Counted from the first letter of the stretch, positions 47,702 to 58,712 are shown. The stretch: 64,000 bases of DNA from UBA5614 sp963667535 (GCA_963667535.2 CAXXDU010000002.1:2480001-2544000), one strand, 5' to 3'. Made by a program: numbers and translations. The notes: a model not told the origin generated them from the letters alone.

Positions 47702-50700
47702 TTATTATCCCAGGTAAAATCACTTTCTGGGGTGACGATTGGTTCGTTGGCATTACCAATAAAGTTAATTCCACTCCATCCTGTCGTTGTATTAACCCCG
47801 ACAAATCTCATGGGAGTATCAGATAAATGCCTGTCACATATTAATTTCCCATAAACAGTAATTTTGTATGGTCCGGTAAATCTAACTTCATTGGCATCTA
47901 TAGATAGAGTAACTCCAGAATTGACTGTTATATCACCATTGATTGTTATAATGTCATTACTCATCCAGTAAGTATCATGCGTTATAGTTTGGGAATTTAC
48001 TGTTAGATCACCTGTGGGTTGATATTCACAGGCTCCAACGTCAATTTTTCCCCCAACAATTCTCCTTTGACTATATCTATCTCCAGTATAAGTAAGCTCT
48101 TTTAAAAGATTAAATCGATTATGCATGTTTTCCTCAAAAGGAATTGAACTGAAGTCTACTCTTCCTGCATTTATTAAATGAGAGCTACCTTGGATTTGAC
48201 CTGTCCAAAGAGGATCGAGGTATTCATCAGGTTCTTGAAAATGAGGTAAGTTAAAGAAATTATTCCCACTAAACAAATATGGGCTAGCATTCAAACCTCC
48301 ATTACGCGACCCTAAATCATTATTGTATAAATACACTACATTACTCGGGTCATAATGCTCTCCAGGCTCGATATATAAGTTGTTGTAGATTTTAATGTAG
48401 TGAGGATTATTTACCCAATGATCTTCCCACGTATAATTGTCCATTATTAAATTGTTGGCAATTAATGCATTTGAAGTTTCTTGAAATATACCCGCACCTG
48501 TAAATTCGTGATATAATTCATGATAGGTATAATCTCTATTGTAAAAATGAGTATTTCTGTTGTGGACAATTGTGTTATTTAAAATAACTGCCAAACCCCA
48601 ACCTACATAAATTCCCGCACCGGCATAATCAGTTAAGTTATTTTTTATTATGCAATTTGATACGAATAACTCGCTAGTTCCCAAACCAGCTATTCCACCG
48701 CCATAAGAAAAACTATTAACATTTCCACTTATAGTACATCTAATGACTTTAACTACTCCATGTCTGGCTTTAATACCTACACCGGAACTGTTGTACATAT
48801 AGTTTGGGAATCTGTCACTTTGGTTGTACCCACTATAAGTGTTTACATTATCTTCAATAGTGCAATCACTGATAGTAGCGTATTTCCCATCAGTTTCTAA
48901 ACAAATACCAAAATCGTTGTTGTTTCTTATAATGCTTTGTTCGATATGTATAGTGTTTTCCGAGCTTATTCCACCATCTCCACAATATTGGACCAAAGAA
49001 TTGCTAATATTACAATTCATGTTATGAGAAACCTGTGAATTACTACATTTGCAATCGTAAACATTAATACCAATGTATTTTGCGTTTTCGATTGTACATC
49101 CATTAATTGTAATATTTTTACCTGTGCACTGCTCATTGGGACTCGTAGAACCATAAGAAGGTGAATAATATCTATTCACCTGGATTCCACCCCAACCACT
49201 CTGAATTGCTTCTGGGAGAGATGAACATGGTTCAAATGATGTAAATATTATTTTTTCAGTGCTATTTGAATTAGCGTTGAGTTGCCCCATGATTAACAAC
49301 GACTTATCCGTTGCAAACTTGAAAGTATAGGGTGATTCAATAACCAAAGTTTTCTGTTTGGGAACGATAACATTATCAGTAATTTTGAAATATCCTGATA
49401 GATTCGTATTGATTTTACCCCAGACATAGCTGTTTAAGATAATCTCTGTTGTAGTGGGAGAAACAAAATAGTAATAACTTGGACCTGTAACCGTAAAGGC
49501 ATTGCCTCTGCGTTTAGCATATATTATATAGTTGTTTCTGTCTCTCATACCCTCGGTGATTGTAACTAAATCATTATCAGAGTGAAGGGAATCAATTCCA
49601 GTTTTCGCAATCCAATTTCCTTGACTATTTTTTGTGCAGAAAGTATCTTTGTTGATGACACTTGTAGGATATGCGTCCAGTATTTGGTAATATACAACCT
49701 CACCATATTGAATTAAAAAATCAAAATTGTCAGCTATGGGAGATATTCCTTCTTCAATGTTTGAAATTTGAGGAGGTCGCATTACTATCTCATTAATCAG
49801 TTTATGACTTGATGAACTCCAAGAACAGTTTTCTGCTTTTGCTACAGCATATATTGTTACATCGTCTCTGAGTACTCTTACAGGTTGCCCGGTAACATAT
49901 GTGCATGTTTCATTTGTAAATACAGGCATATTTGCATTGAAAGTAAATTCCTCAAACTGATATCGTATATCTGCCGGATCACCCACCGGTATGATAGTAA
50001 TATCAGCAAAATCACAATCACTTGCGTACTGCACGATAAAATTAGGAGGATTTGTGCTCTTGCTGTAATCAAAGGTGGCAATAGCGCTGTTTTCCATATC
50101 CAAGCAAAAAGCTTGTGCCTGAAGTGTACAAGGCTGAGGATAGTAAATCAACTCATTAGCATAAGTTGTCCACTCAGTATCAGTTGTCCGCTTGTATTTT
50201 ATGATTGAGCCGTTTGTTGCACTTGTAAGTGTCAGATAAGGAAAATGGTCGGTTGAGGGGTTTGGGTTGTGAAACACAGGTATGGCGACCTTGAATACGA
50301 TTGGTCCAGAAAAGTGGAATGGAGTCAAACCTGTATCAACCGTGTTGCTCGCATCAATTGTGACCTGAGTCGAAGGAGCATGAGCTAATGTAATATATTG
50401 CGGCAAGCTACTCGGAGTAACCGGAGCTGAGTTTCCTAGTTGATAAGTAATTAGTTCATTGTCTCTTGCTCTGGTAATCCAATCTAATTTCATTTGATCA
50501 TCTGTCAGCCAATTATCAAACTCTGCCGAACCCTCATAAATATTGATATTTTGTTCTGTTTCCGGTTGTGGACGATGAGCGTTATCAAATATATCAGTAT
50601 ATCCGGATGGATCGATATTTGAAATTCGGAAGAATGTTATTGGCTTTACAACAAGAGTATAATCGTATTCAATCATCGGACTTGGTTCGTAGTTGTCTTT

Positions 50701-53700
50701 AAATGCACGAATCTTGAGATGACATGAAGACTCAATATCTACAGAAATTGGCGTCCCGGTATGATATACAGGTAAATTGGGATTATCAACCGGAGTCTCA
50801 TTCTCACCCAGAGTATAAGCAATTCTACATCCGTCAGTTTCTGATCCTATGAGTACATTCAATGTTGTATAATATGTTCCTTCTGCAACACTTACAGTGG
50901 GTACCCCCACTCTAAATTTATATAATTGGGGATTCACAATACTTTCTTTGTAATAGATTTCCTGACCTGATTTAGGATATGCTTTCGCAATAACCTTTAA
51001 AGTACTGTTAACCGGAAATCCAACTGGTTCATCATGTGGTCCATCAAAACTGTTGGTTAAACCCGGAATCTCATCAAGCGTTTCAACACCAGTCAAATAG
51101 TAGTATTCTCCAACATAAACACCATTGTTAGTGGGTGTATTTAATGCCAACCTTATCGAAACATTTTGGTCATTTGTGAATGGTTCCGGGTTATCTGGAG
51201 CTCCGACTGGAGCTATCATAGGTGGATCTAGAACATCCTTATATGTAATGGTAACATTGACCGGTTCGTCAATCGAAGAAATGATACTATCAAAATAATT
51301 GTGATTGAGAGCAGAATCATCAATAATGGCATATATACAAATATCATTCTCCCCTAAAGCCATAAAACTATGCGCTGTATGCAAATAGTGCCCCTCATTA
51401 GGATTTCCAAAGGAATAACTATCTGACAATGTCAAGTTGATTACGTCGACAACCCTATTATCATTTCTATCTTTTAGCGCTTTTAGCGTTTCGATAGGCT
51501 TCTGCGCAAGTATGTTTAAATTCTCTCTGGTATCTTGTCGCAATATATAGATATGCGTTGCATTTTTGTAAGTAAAATAAAATTCAAACGGATTATCGCC
51601 TTGATCATCTATATCGCCATCATCAAATGTTAAGTCATTTGGATGAGGTATTTGGGGAAAAGAAACGGATACTACGGGGAACAGGTATGTGCAAGTACTA
51701 ATCTCATATGGCGTATAATACTCAGTTATTGCCAATCCAACAGCTTCAATAGAAAAGTATGTCTCGTAGCCGTTATATCGCAGTGGAACTGATACTGGTC
51801 CCCATGAATATGTCTCAGTTTCGCTGTTGAAATCAACATCACATGTAACTTCATCAAACAGGTGACCCATTTCATCATTACTATGTATATTCACTTCTGT
51901 AACGGAATAGACATCATTATACAAAACTTGCCCGGATAATGTTACAGAATTCTCAGACGAGTAAAGTGGAAAACTATCAAAAGTAATTGATGGTTTCCTG
52001 CCATGTTGGATTACCGTCAATGTTATCTGTTGGCTAGTATTGGTATTAAAGACGATATGCCCTGTTCTTGTTTCGCTCCGGTTTTCACCCTCATTAGGAT
52101 CGATGGTTAAATCAAATACAGTTTCTCCGTCTCTATTATGCGGATTGCTATGTATCCAACTATCTGCTGAAAATGGTGTTGGAGATACTATCCCATATTC
52201 ATCTGGATTTTCAATTGTCCAAGGATATGTTAAACCTTCCCATTCAACTTCAACTTGAGGTTCATAGATGAAATTTATATTTACTGCAAGTATATTATCA
52301 AATGTATTATGGGCTTGACAGTCAGGAACATCATGAATAACGCTTGTTGGCCAACTATTTCCACTTCTAATCGGTATTGAACCAGTTGAAGGATCCTGTA
52401 GAAGGTTACCGGCAGAATCAAAAGCATGTGTGTTGAATGATATAGCACCTTCATCAATAATAGCAGGAGCTTGATTCCAATATTCATATTTAAACCAAAC
52501 ACCATTATCTCTTTGATTTACCCTTTGTGGAGACATTTCACCAATTATCTGATTTTCACCTCTTGAATTCATGTTATTTATATATACTGTTTGCGGATAC
52601 ACTTCCTCACTAAATCGAATAAAGACTGAAAAGGGGGCGTTTAAATGGAGCATCTTGCCGGGTTGTTGCCCTCCACCGGGTATGAGTGATATGCTATTGT
52701 CTGAATCGCCTTGATAGCAAGTCTTATATATAACATCAAGAGGATCATCAGGATCTCCGTATTGAAGTTCAGTGCCAGGAGTTTGTGGAATATCCTTCTG
52801 CGTTAATATGAATTCTTTTATATATGGCAAATAGTTGTCCACAGTTATTACATATTCTTTTTCACAATTAGCACCATATTTATCCTGTGTTGTGACAGTA
52901 ATCTTATAATTGCCATCAGGGTAATAACTATGTAAAGAGGAATTTCCAATCTGTGCAGGTAAATCATCTTTGTTTTGATCAGGTATTGCTCCTGTAGCTG
53001 CTGATGCGTCCGACCATAATCGCGTATTCAGAGGCCTATCGACAACATGAGGATTAGTAATTGTAGATGGATCATTAATATAAGTCCCATGATCATGAGC
53101 ATCTACATCATCTTTATTTATTCTATTCAAAATGTAGCAATACCTATAATTGGGATAATTCGTGGCAGGTTTATTCGGATCTGTCAATTTGCTCCACCAG
53201 TACTTTATAATAGCCGGATCTGTTTCTTTTTTGTACATTTTAGTAAAATCTATTTCCTGTTCAGGCCACAAATTGTAAACATAACTATATATATCACTAC
53301 CTATGTAATCCATTTTAAACTTGATCTTTGTAGGTGAACCTAGAATACCTCCAACATAAGGGTTTTCTCCTGGATCTTGAATTTGATCCCAGCTATTTGA
53401 GTTTTGATTCTCGTTATAACCATCAAATCTCGAAAAATTATACTTTTTCGTAATTTGTTGATTGATATTAAGTTTCCCAAATACTAATGGGTGTTCCCTA
53501 TATTCCGGGTAAGTACTTATAGTGGGAGTAAAACTTCGAATTACTGATGTGTCATGAATATAGTTATCGCTACTCCCACCAATAGTTCTGCTCGTGATAA
53601 ATAGTGGTCCAAATTTTGGAGCTTCAGAAAATAATGGTTGGCTACTATCAAAGAAATCACTACTTAGTGGGTCATAAAATGATCGTGTCCACGTTTCGAT

Positions 53701-54303
53701 ATCGTAATTATCTGGGTTTTCTTGCCACTTAGTTGCCATCAATTGAGCATGCGCGTAACTTATTTGTGGATTTGTAATTTCAGACGTACTTCCTATTGCT
53801 GCGATTATACTGCCAGCGCTAATTTTTAGCCACTTTCCTGTAACTAAAACATTTTGAGCATTATAATAATCATGCTCAGATACATAAAAAGGATAGGTTG
53901 ATGATTGGGTGAGTTTCCATAAAGGAGTGTTTGCCGTATAAGTTTGCGAAGTGTAAGCTACTTCATCAAGACTCTTTAAATGCGTAACTATGTAGACTTT
54001 GTCGTTTAAATGGACTCCGCTAGTATTCCAATCATCTGTAAAATATAGCGTTAATTGATCTCCTATTTTTTCTGCTTGGATTATTGTAATATCAAACGGG
54101 ACTCTAAAAAAACCTCTTTCTCCATCTAATACTGCTAAGTCAGATCCAAAATGAAAAATGTCTGCCACATTCTCCCAAGTTCCAAAACTTGCACCCATTT
54201 CTTTGGGATTTTCATTACCGCATGCATCAACGATGCAATAGTTAGTAGAGTACAAAATATGTAATGCAGCTAGTAATAACAATATAACGATTATTCTCTT
54301 CAT
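47680..54303 (-). pseudogene. Giant surface protein, N-terminal part (signal peptide, BACON-like, CHB_HEX-like and beta-helix modules)
   Basis: A 2,207-residue frame starting at the ATG at 54303, which has GGAG seven bases upstream. Signal peptide: MKRIIVILLLLAALHILYS. Visible parts: a BACON-like domain about 685-780 (PDEYGIVSPTPFS, then TSQQITLTVIQHG); a chitobiase C-terminal-like beta domain about 1138-1225 (YYTTLNVLIGS ... IAYTLGENETP); and beta-helix repeats from about 1635 to the end. The frame stops abruptly inside a beta-helix module (...NNFYLPI) and lacks a sorting domain; both continue in the next frame. The start overlaps the upstream gene's stop in ATGA. With one base restored near 47694-47697 the joined protein would be 4,714 residues. 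Confidence 0.8.
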
Positions 54304-55160
54304 TTCTGGCTCCAATATATTTTCTTATTTTGTATATCAATAGTTGCGTATGAAAGACTCTCATCAATATGCTGTATTATCAGGAAAAGAATATCATTAA
54401 TAAAAGTCATAGTTCCATAACCTGATCCAAAATAATTTTGATTTGGATAATTTGGGAACTGATACTCATACTCTATCTGGAGATTTTTGTCTAAGACTAC
54501 TAGTTTTGATTCGGGTTTTCCAAACCCACATTCTTCCGGCTCTTTGAGTAATAATGCTATGTGACTGTTATCGCTACAACAGGCTAACTCTACGATGCTA
54601 TTGTATTCCTTTTCATATACTATTTTGCTCTGTGAATCTATTATGACTATTTTGTAAGCTTTTTTAGAAAGTGGTTCATTGATGTTCTTATAAAATATTA
54701 CATTTCCAGCATTTGATATTTCAAATGCTATAAGATCTGATTCAGGAGATGTATAACCTCTAATAATTTTACCGTTTACATCATACAAATCCCAAGAATT
54801 ATTATTTCTAATGAGACAAAATTGTTTATTGGTTGATATGCAAAAGTCATCAGCTTTCTTATCCATCAGATCTATTTCTCTTGTTATGCTATTATTATTA
54901 TGGAATATGAATTTCCCCATAGATTTTGTTTTATAATTATCCGGAGAATAATCATACTGAATATAATTTTTAAAATAAGTCGATGCAGATTCATGTGAAT
55001 ATACTGAATTACTAAATCTACCTCTTACCATTGAAACATTTAGCGAATCCAAAACTTGCGAAAGTCTTGGTTCTTTGAGTAAGTCCTCTGCTTCAGAAGA
55101 AAACAGAATACTGCTTAAAATGCTAAAAAGCATTACCAATAGAGCGATAAAAGGTTTCAT
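54300..55160 (-). CDS. Small secreted protein of unknown function, possibly beta-propeller-like
   Basis: A 286-residue protein with signal peptide (hydrophobic 4-20, ending near SSEAED). I do not recognise a family. Short beta-rich repeats such as KQFCLIRNNNSWDLYDVNGKI, NAGNVIFYKN and NSHIALLLKEPEE have the rhythm of WD40/propeller blades, with the alternation of 'what is displayed' and 'value' strands. GGAGG precedes the ATG. The stop overlaps the start of the giant surface gene (ATGA), so both are made from one transcript, and a role in the export, folding or attachment of the giant protein is plausible but unproven. Confidence 0.7.
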   Translation of the reverse strand: MKPFIALLVMLFSILSSILFSSEAEDLLKEPRLSQVLDSLNVSMVRGRFSNSVYSHESASTYFKNYIQYDYSPDNYKTKSMGKFIFHNNNSITREIDLMDKKADDFCISTNKQFCLIRNNNSWDLYDVNGKIIRGYTSPESDLIAFEISNAGNVIFYKNINEPLSKKAYKIVIIDSQSKIVYEKEYNSIVELACCSDNSHIALLLKEPEECGFGKPESKLVVLDKNLQIEYEYQFPNYPNQNYFGSGYGTMTFINDILFLIIQHIDESLSYATIDIQNKKIYWSQK

Positions 55161-55617
55161 AAACCCTCCAAATTATTTAATTTGTAATCACAAAACAAAT
55201 AATTAACCATTATAAAACCATGTCAATAAAATTATGTGACTTTTTTTTGTTTATTATGTAAGTATACATCTTATCTGTATGTTAGCACTATATTCTTTGC
55301 GTTAAGTACTGGGTGCATTATATTTATGCAATGGATAATAGTCATATGTAGCTAATATTTTAGTAATTGGCATTTTCTGTTTACTGTCTCAAATCCTTAA
55401 TTATAGCGTATCTACGCCTCGTATTGAACATTCACTACTAACTACTATGATAGTGTCTTGTGCTCTTATTTGCAATTAGATATGATTATAATTGTCAAGA
55501 TTGTATTGAGAATGATTGCTATTCGACTTACTTTTTGCGATAGGATTGATATTAGCTTCGAGGACAGAATGTATAAATAAGTTACTTTGCTAAGGAACAG
55601 TTACAAAATAGGAGGAT
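55161..55617. other. Gene-free region (457 bp)
   Basis: AT-rich spacer between two leftward genes, upstream of the secreted-protein/giant-gene unit. I see no gene, no RNA and no strong hairpin. Near the left edge there is an AT-rich stretch with a run of nine Ts (about 55238-55249) that could belong to a promoter region. Confidence 0.5.
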
Positions 55618-57639
55618 TTACCACAATCCCTGCTTCATATTGAATCTTTTGGTTCCGTCCAAATTCTTACCTTGTCGCAGATGTTCTATTAATTTGTGGA
55701 GCAAATCTTTATCCGGCTTCATATTGGTCAGGTCTATCACAAAGCGTTTGTAGCCCTTTTCCAGCAGTCTGGGATAGAATGAGAAATTGCATACTGCCTG
55801 TTCCGGAGTCAGTGTGACCATTTGTTTGTCATGGTGGTATATGAGATTTTGTTTATCATGGCTAAGGTGAAGCTCTTCCCCGGCAAACACGTCCTGTCGG
55901 GAATAATACAAAGCCGGATGAAAATACACGGGCACGATACCCTCACGATTACCACTACTCAGCAGATTGGGAAAATCGTTTTCCAAAGGAAGTATCCATT
56001 GGGAAATCCCGGACTGTTTTAACTGAGCCAACGCTGCATCATTGAGACAATAGACTTTTTCAGATGTGAATAGTTTCACCTTGGGATATTCCTTAAACCA
56101 AATAGTCTGTGATAAACGTGATAAACAGAAGTTCTTGATATTGGCTTGGAGAAGCTTCTGCACCTGCTTTTGCACTTCCGGTAAAGCATGTTCACTGATA
56201 AAGTAAGGAAGCTCAGGAATCAATAAGAGACCTGATGTTTGCTCAACCATTTCCCCAACAGGATAAAAGACAACAGCCGGAGTTTGTTCTTTAAGATAAT
56301 TAATCCAGACTGTATCATTAATCCTGAAATACAGTTCAGGAAGCTTAGGCAGAGTTGCAGAAATGACCTGCTTTCTTAATAGACCAAGCTTTTGTTGGAT
56401 AGCATTGGCATCAGGAATATCTATCGGTGTTGTTTCAGGTTTATAGTTCCAGCTTGAGGAAGAGATATGCCTGGTTTGATAAACTATGGAATTGAGCGCT
56501 AGATTTTCTACCTGAGCCTTAAGATAAACAGTCTGCCCGGCTTCTGCATGTTTTGACTCAATTAGCCCGTCTTGTTGTTTAGTATAGATTTTGTTCACTT
56601 GTATCGCATCGGAATTCGAATCACTTTCGCTCTGAAACCTGAGATAAATTCCGGACTTGAGGGCTTCGACCAATAGTATGCCAAGATAACCGTCTGTATT
56701 GCTGACTACTGTTCCGATTCCCTTTCCTGTAAAAGAATTACCGGTGGTGGAAAAAGAGCTTTGCCCTGAGAAAAACCAGTCTGTTTTGTCACGTCCGCCA
56801 TCATCAAGTAATAGCTGTTTTGCTTCTTCCAACTTTTCAGGATGGTCCAGAGCCAGTCTGTAGGCTTTGGCAACCGTGTAAACATAATCCGCAGAGCGCA
56901 TTCTGCCTTCTATTTTAATAGCTTTGATACCCAGCCTGATGAGTTCCGGAAGATATTCTATAAGTTCCAGGTCTTTCATGCTAAACCAGCGTTCTGTTTG
57001 ACTTTCCGCTTTAAACAGATGCCGGCAGGGCTGCTTGCATTGACCGCGATTAGCACTCATACCACCAGTCCAACTGCTAAACAGACAACTGCCCGAAAAG
57101 CTGTAACACAATGCTCCGTGAGCAAAGATTTCCAGCTCAATCTTACTATTGGCAGCAATCCCGTTCAGTTCATCCAAAGTCAATTCCCGTGCCAATATCA
57201 CTCTCTGGAAGTGTTGAGCTTTGGCAAACTGACAATCAAGAGAATTGTGATTTCCCATTTGGGTACTGGCATGTATTTTTAACCGGGAGAAATACTTCTG
57301 AAGCAGATAATATACTCCCCAATCCTGGATGATAACCGCAGCAGGTGGATAATCCTGCAAAATAGTCAGGTATTCCATTAGTTTGGTAAGCTCATTGTTT
57401 TTAATCAGTGTATTGAGTGTAAGATAAATTTTGGCATTGTAAGATGCAGCTTTTTCCAAAAGTGCAGGCAGGTTGCTGATTTGGAAGTTCTTTGCTCTGC
57501 CTCTGGCATTAAAATTCTGCAAACCGAGATAGATAGCGTCTGCCCCACCTTCCAAAGCTGCCATAAAAGCCTCAGGACTGCCGGCGGGTAAAAGCAATTC
57601 AGGCTTGCCGGCTGATAGTTTATTCTTATCGTTATTCAT
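55618..57639 (-). CDS. U32 family peptidase-like protein
   Basis: A 673-residue member of peptidase family U32, related to collagenase PrtC and to the RlhA/TrhP RNA hydroxylation proteins. The N-terminal barrel starts with LLLPAGSPEAFMAALEGGAD and has YLGLQNFNARG. The family signature is the segment EIFAHGALCYSFSGSC (about 173-188), followed by CKQPCR with cysteines that may bind an iron-sulfur cluster. A long C-terminal half (about 330-670) is typical of the YhbU/RlhA-type subgroup. Protease versus RNA-modifying role cannot be told from the sequence; for this length and Cys pattern the RNA-hydroxylation role is at least as likely. Confidence 0.88.
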   Translation of the reverse strand: MNNDKNKLSAGKPELLLPAGSPEAFMAALEGGADAIYLGLQNFNARGRAKNFQISNLPALLEKAASYNAKIYLTLNTLIKNNELTKLMEYLTILQDYPPAAVIIQDWGVYYLLQKYFSRLKIHASTQMGNHNSLDCQFAKAQHFQRVILARELTLDELNGIAANSKIELEIFAHGALCYSFSGSCLFSSWTGGMSANRGQCKQPCRHLFKAESQTERWFSMKDLELIEYLPELIRLGIKAIKIEGRMRSADYVYTVAKAYRLALDHPEKLEEAKQLLLDDGGRDKTDWFFSGQSSFSTTGNSFTGKGIGTVVSNTDGYLGILLVEALKSGIYLRFQSESDSNSDAIQVNKIYTKQQDGLIESKHAEAGQTVYLKAQVENLALNSIVYQTRHISSSSWNYKPETTPIDIPDANAIQQKLGLLRKQVISATLPKLPELYFRINDTVWINYLKEQTPAVVFYPVGEMVEQTSGLLLIPELPYFISEHALPEVQKQVQKLLQANIKNFCLSRLSQTIWFKEYPKVKLFTSEKVYCLNDAALAQLKQSGISQWILPLENDFPNLLSSGNREGIVPVYFHPALYYSRQDVFAGEELHLSHDKQNLIYHHDKQMVTLTPEQAVCNFSFYPRLLEKGYKRFVIDLTNMKPDKDLLHKLIEHLRQGKNLDGTKRFNMKQGLW

Positions 57640-57708
57640 AGTGAACTTGATAAATCAGACTCCCTGCAGATTGTCAAGGTGTTCGTAACATAGATTGGCA
57701 AACGACGT

Positions 57709-57728
57709 CATTCCTGCGAAGGCAGGAA
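57709..57728. repeat. Dispersed palindrome ATTCCTGC-GAAG-GCAGGAAT, copy 3
   Basis: Identical to the copy at 29100-29119, with GTC before and C after also shared in part. REP-like element. Confidence 0.9.
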
Positions 57729-57740
57729 TCCAGTGAATCG

Positions 57741-57856
57741 TTGGTTACCTCAGGGAATTCGAAGTGTCGAATCCCGTTTCGAATGATGTAATACAATTGC
57801 TTAATTCTTTATGCGGGTAGCAAACCCGCACTTACAACAGCTTGCAAAACTATATT
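57741..57856. repeat. Duplicated module, left copy
   Basis: Starts with GGTTACCTCAGGGAA and ends with a part resembling TGCGGGTA...TACAACAGCTTG...CTATATTA. The right copy is at 58121-58230. The ends are conserved and the middle is different. The left copy contains a TGCGGGT/ACCCGCA hairpin at 57811-57829. Confidence 0.75.
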
Positions 57857-58075
57857 ACAGTCCCAGTGGGACGATACGCTGTAACGACGGGCTTTGAGCC
57901 CGGCGCATCGGCTATCTAGACCCATTAGTCCCATCGGGACGACACAATAAAACCGGCAATAAATAAAGTGATATGATGTGTCGTACCTACGGCACTCTAT
58001 CTAGGGTGGGATGACATACGCAGGGCTCAAAGCCCGTCGTTAATACGTTTCATCCCGATGGGATTATTGCGTGCC
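57856..58075. mobile_element. Possible non-coding inverted-repeat element (MITE-like)
   Basis: A perfect 20-bp inverted repeat, TAACGACGGGCTTTGAGCCC, joins 57881-57900 to 58022-58041 across 121 bases. The match continues outward imperfectly for about 25 more bases on each side (CCCAGTGGGACGATACG versus the complement of CATCCCGATGGG). The centre has another GTCCCATCGGGACGACACAATA and a GTGTCGTACC...GGCAC piece. No transposase is encoded and no target duplication is clear, so mobility is an inference. Confidence 0.55.
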
Positions 58076-58111
58076 AAGTGCAGCCTGTAACATAGAATGT
58101 TATTCTGTTGT

Positions 58112-58134
58112 ACCCTGAGGTTGGTTACCTCAGG
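58112..58134. repeat. Hairpin CCCTGAGGT-TGGTT-ACCTCAGGG
   Basis: Perfect 9-bp stem with a 5-base loop. Its right arm is the GGTTACCTCAGGG end of the duplicated module; the related GGTTACCTGCCTCAGG appears on the complementary strand of the 78-bp tandem array. Confidence 0.8.
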
Positions 58135-58230
58135 GAAAAAACAAGTGATATCTGATCCGGCAAAGCCAACCATAGTTCTTTTTGATGCGGGTAACCAACC
58201 TCCACCTACAACAGCTTGAAAAGCTATGTT
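58121..58230. repeat. Duplicated module, right copy
   Basis: The right counterpart of 57741-57856, with GGTTACCTCAGGGAA at its start and TGCGGGTAACCAACC...CTACAACAGCTTG...GCTATGTTA at its end. Together the copies bracket the inverted-repeat element. Confidence 0.75.
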
Positions 58231-58235
58231 ACACA

Positions 58236-58267
58236 ACCTAATCACTTAATCACCTAATCACTTAATC
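58236..58267. repeat. 8-bp tandem repeat, four copies
   Basis: CCTAATCA and CTTAATCA alternate twice, giving four exact 8-base steps. A simple-sequence array next to the duplicated module. Confidence 0.9.
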
Positions 58268-58328
58268 ACGCTCTAACAATCATTGATATAAGATTAAGCC
58301 TAAATTAACAAGAATAGAAACGCCGCCC

Positions 58329-58374
58329 CCACGCGGGTCCCACCCGGGTAAAAGCCGGGGAGGCATCCGCGTGG
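58329..58374. repeat. GC-rich two-level hairpin
   Basis: CCACGCGG (58329-58336) pairs with CCGCGTGG (58367-58374), and within it CCCGG (58343-58347) pairs with CCGGG (58355-58359). The patch is far richer in G+C than its surroundings, which suggests a repeat or structured RNA remnant of different origin. Confidence 0.65.
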
Positions 58375-58594
58375 ACCGCGCCTGTCTTTTCTTGTCTTTC
58401 TTGTGTCTGAGGCAGATCATAATTCGTAATTTATAGCTAGTTCTTATTCTTTTTTTTCGCAAAAGACGCAAAGCCGCAAAGAAGCGAAGCATAATCCATA
58501 ATTCTCCATTTTCAATTCTCAATTCTATACTCTCAATTTCTTACGTTCCTTGTTCATTCCTTTACTGATCCTACAGACATTGTACAGAGATGTA

Positions 58595-58629
58595 AGGGTC
58601 ATCTAAGGGTCGGAGCCTTAGATGACCCT
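58595..58629. repeat. Intergenic hairpin element 4 (14-bp perfect stem)
   Basis: AGGGTCATCTAAGG at 58595-58608 pairs exactly with 58616-58629 around a 7-base loop. The AGGGTC unit is repeated at the loop edge (AGGGTC-GGAGCC), as in the other three elements. It is followed by an AAGGAATAAGAG phrase close to the AAGGGATAAGAG after element 2. Confidence 0.8.
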
Positions 58630-58712
58630 AGCATCTCCCTTTAATCTCCAACGGATTGTATAAGGAATAAGAGAGGGATAATCAAGGTTGTAAGATATCA
58701 GCGAAATTAAAT

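Larger units (their letters stand above)
57640..58712. other. Gene-free repeat cluster (1,073 bp)
   Basis: This is a mosaic of palindromes and short direct repeats and holds no credible gene; short frames such as 58027-58245 and 58280-58522 run through the repeats. The main parts are annotated separately: a REP-like palindrome (57709), a duplicated module (57741-57856 and 58121-58230), an inverted-repeat element (57856-58075), an 8-bp tandem repeat (58236), a GC-rich hairpin (58329) and hairpin element 4 (58595). At 58449-58490 there is the phrase GACGCAAAGCCGCAAAG, common in intergenic repeats of this bacterial group. Confidence 0.75.

Noticed and set aside
57856..58075. Insertion sequence with transposase
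   Set aside because: No transposase frame exists in or near the element; at most a non-autonomous repeat.
58027..58522. Two small leftward open frames
   Set aside because: Both lie within palindromic and GC-rich repeats; translated sequence looks like repeat DNA.
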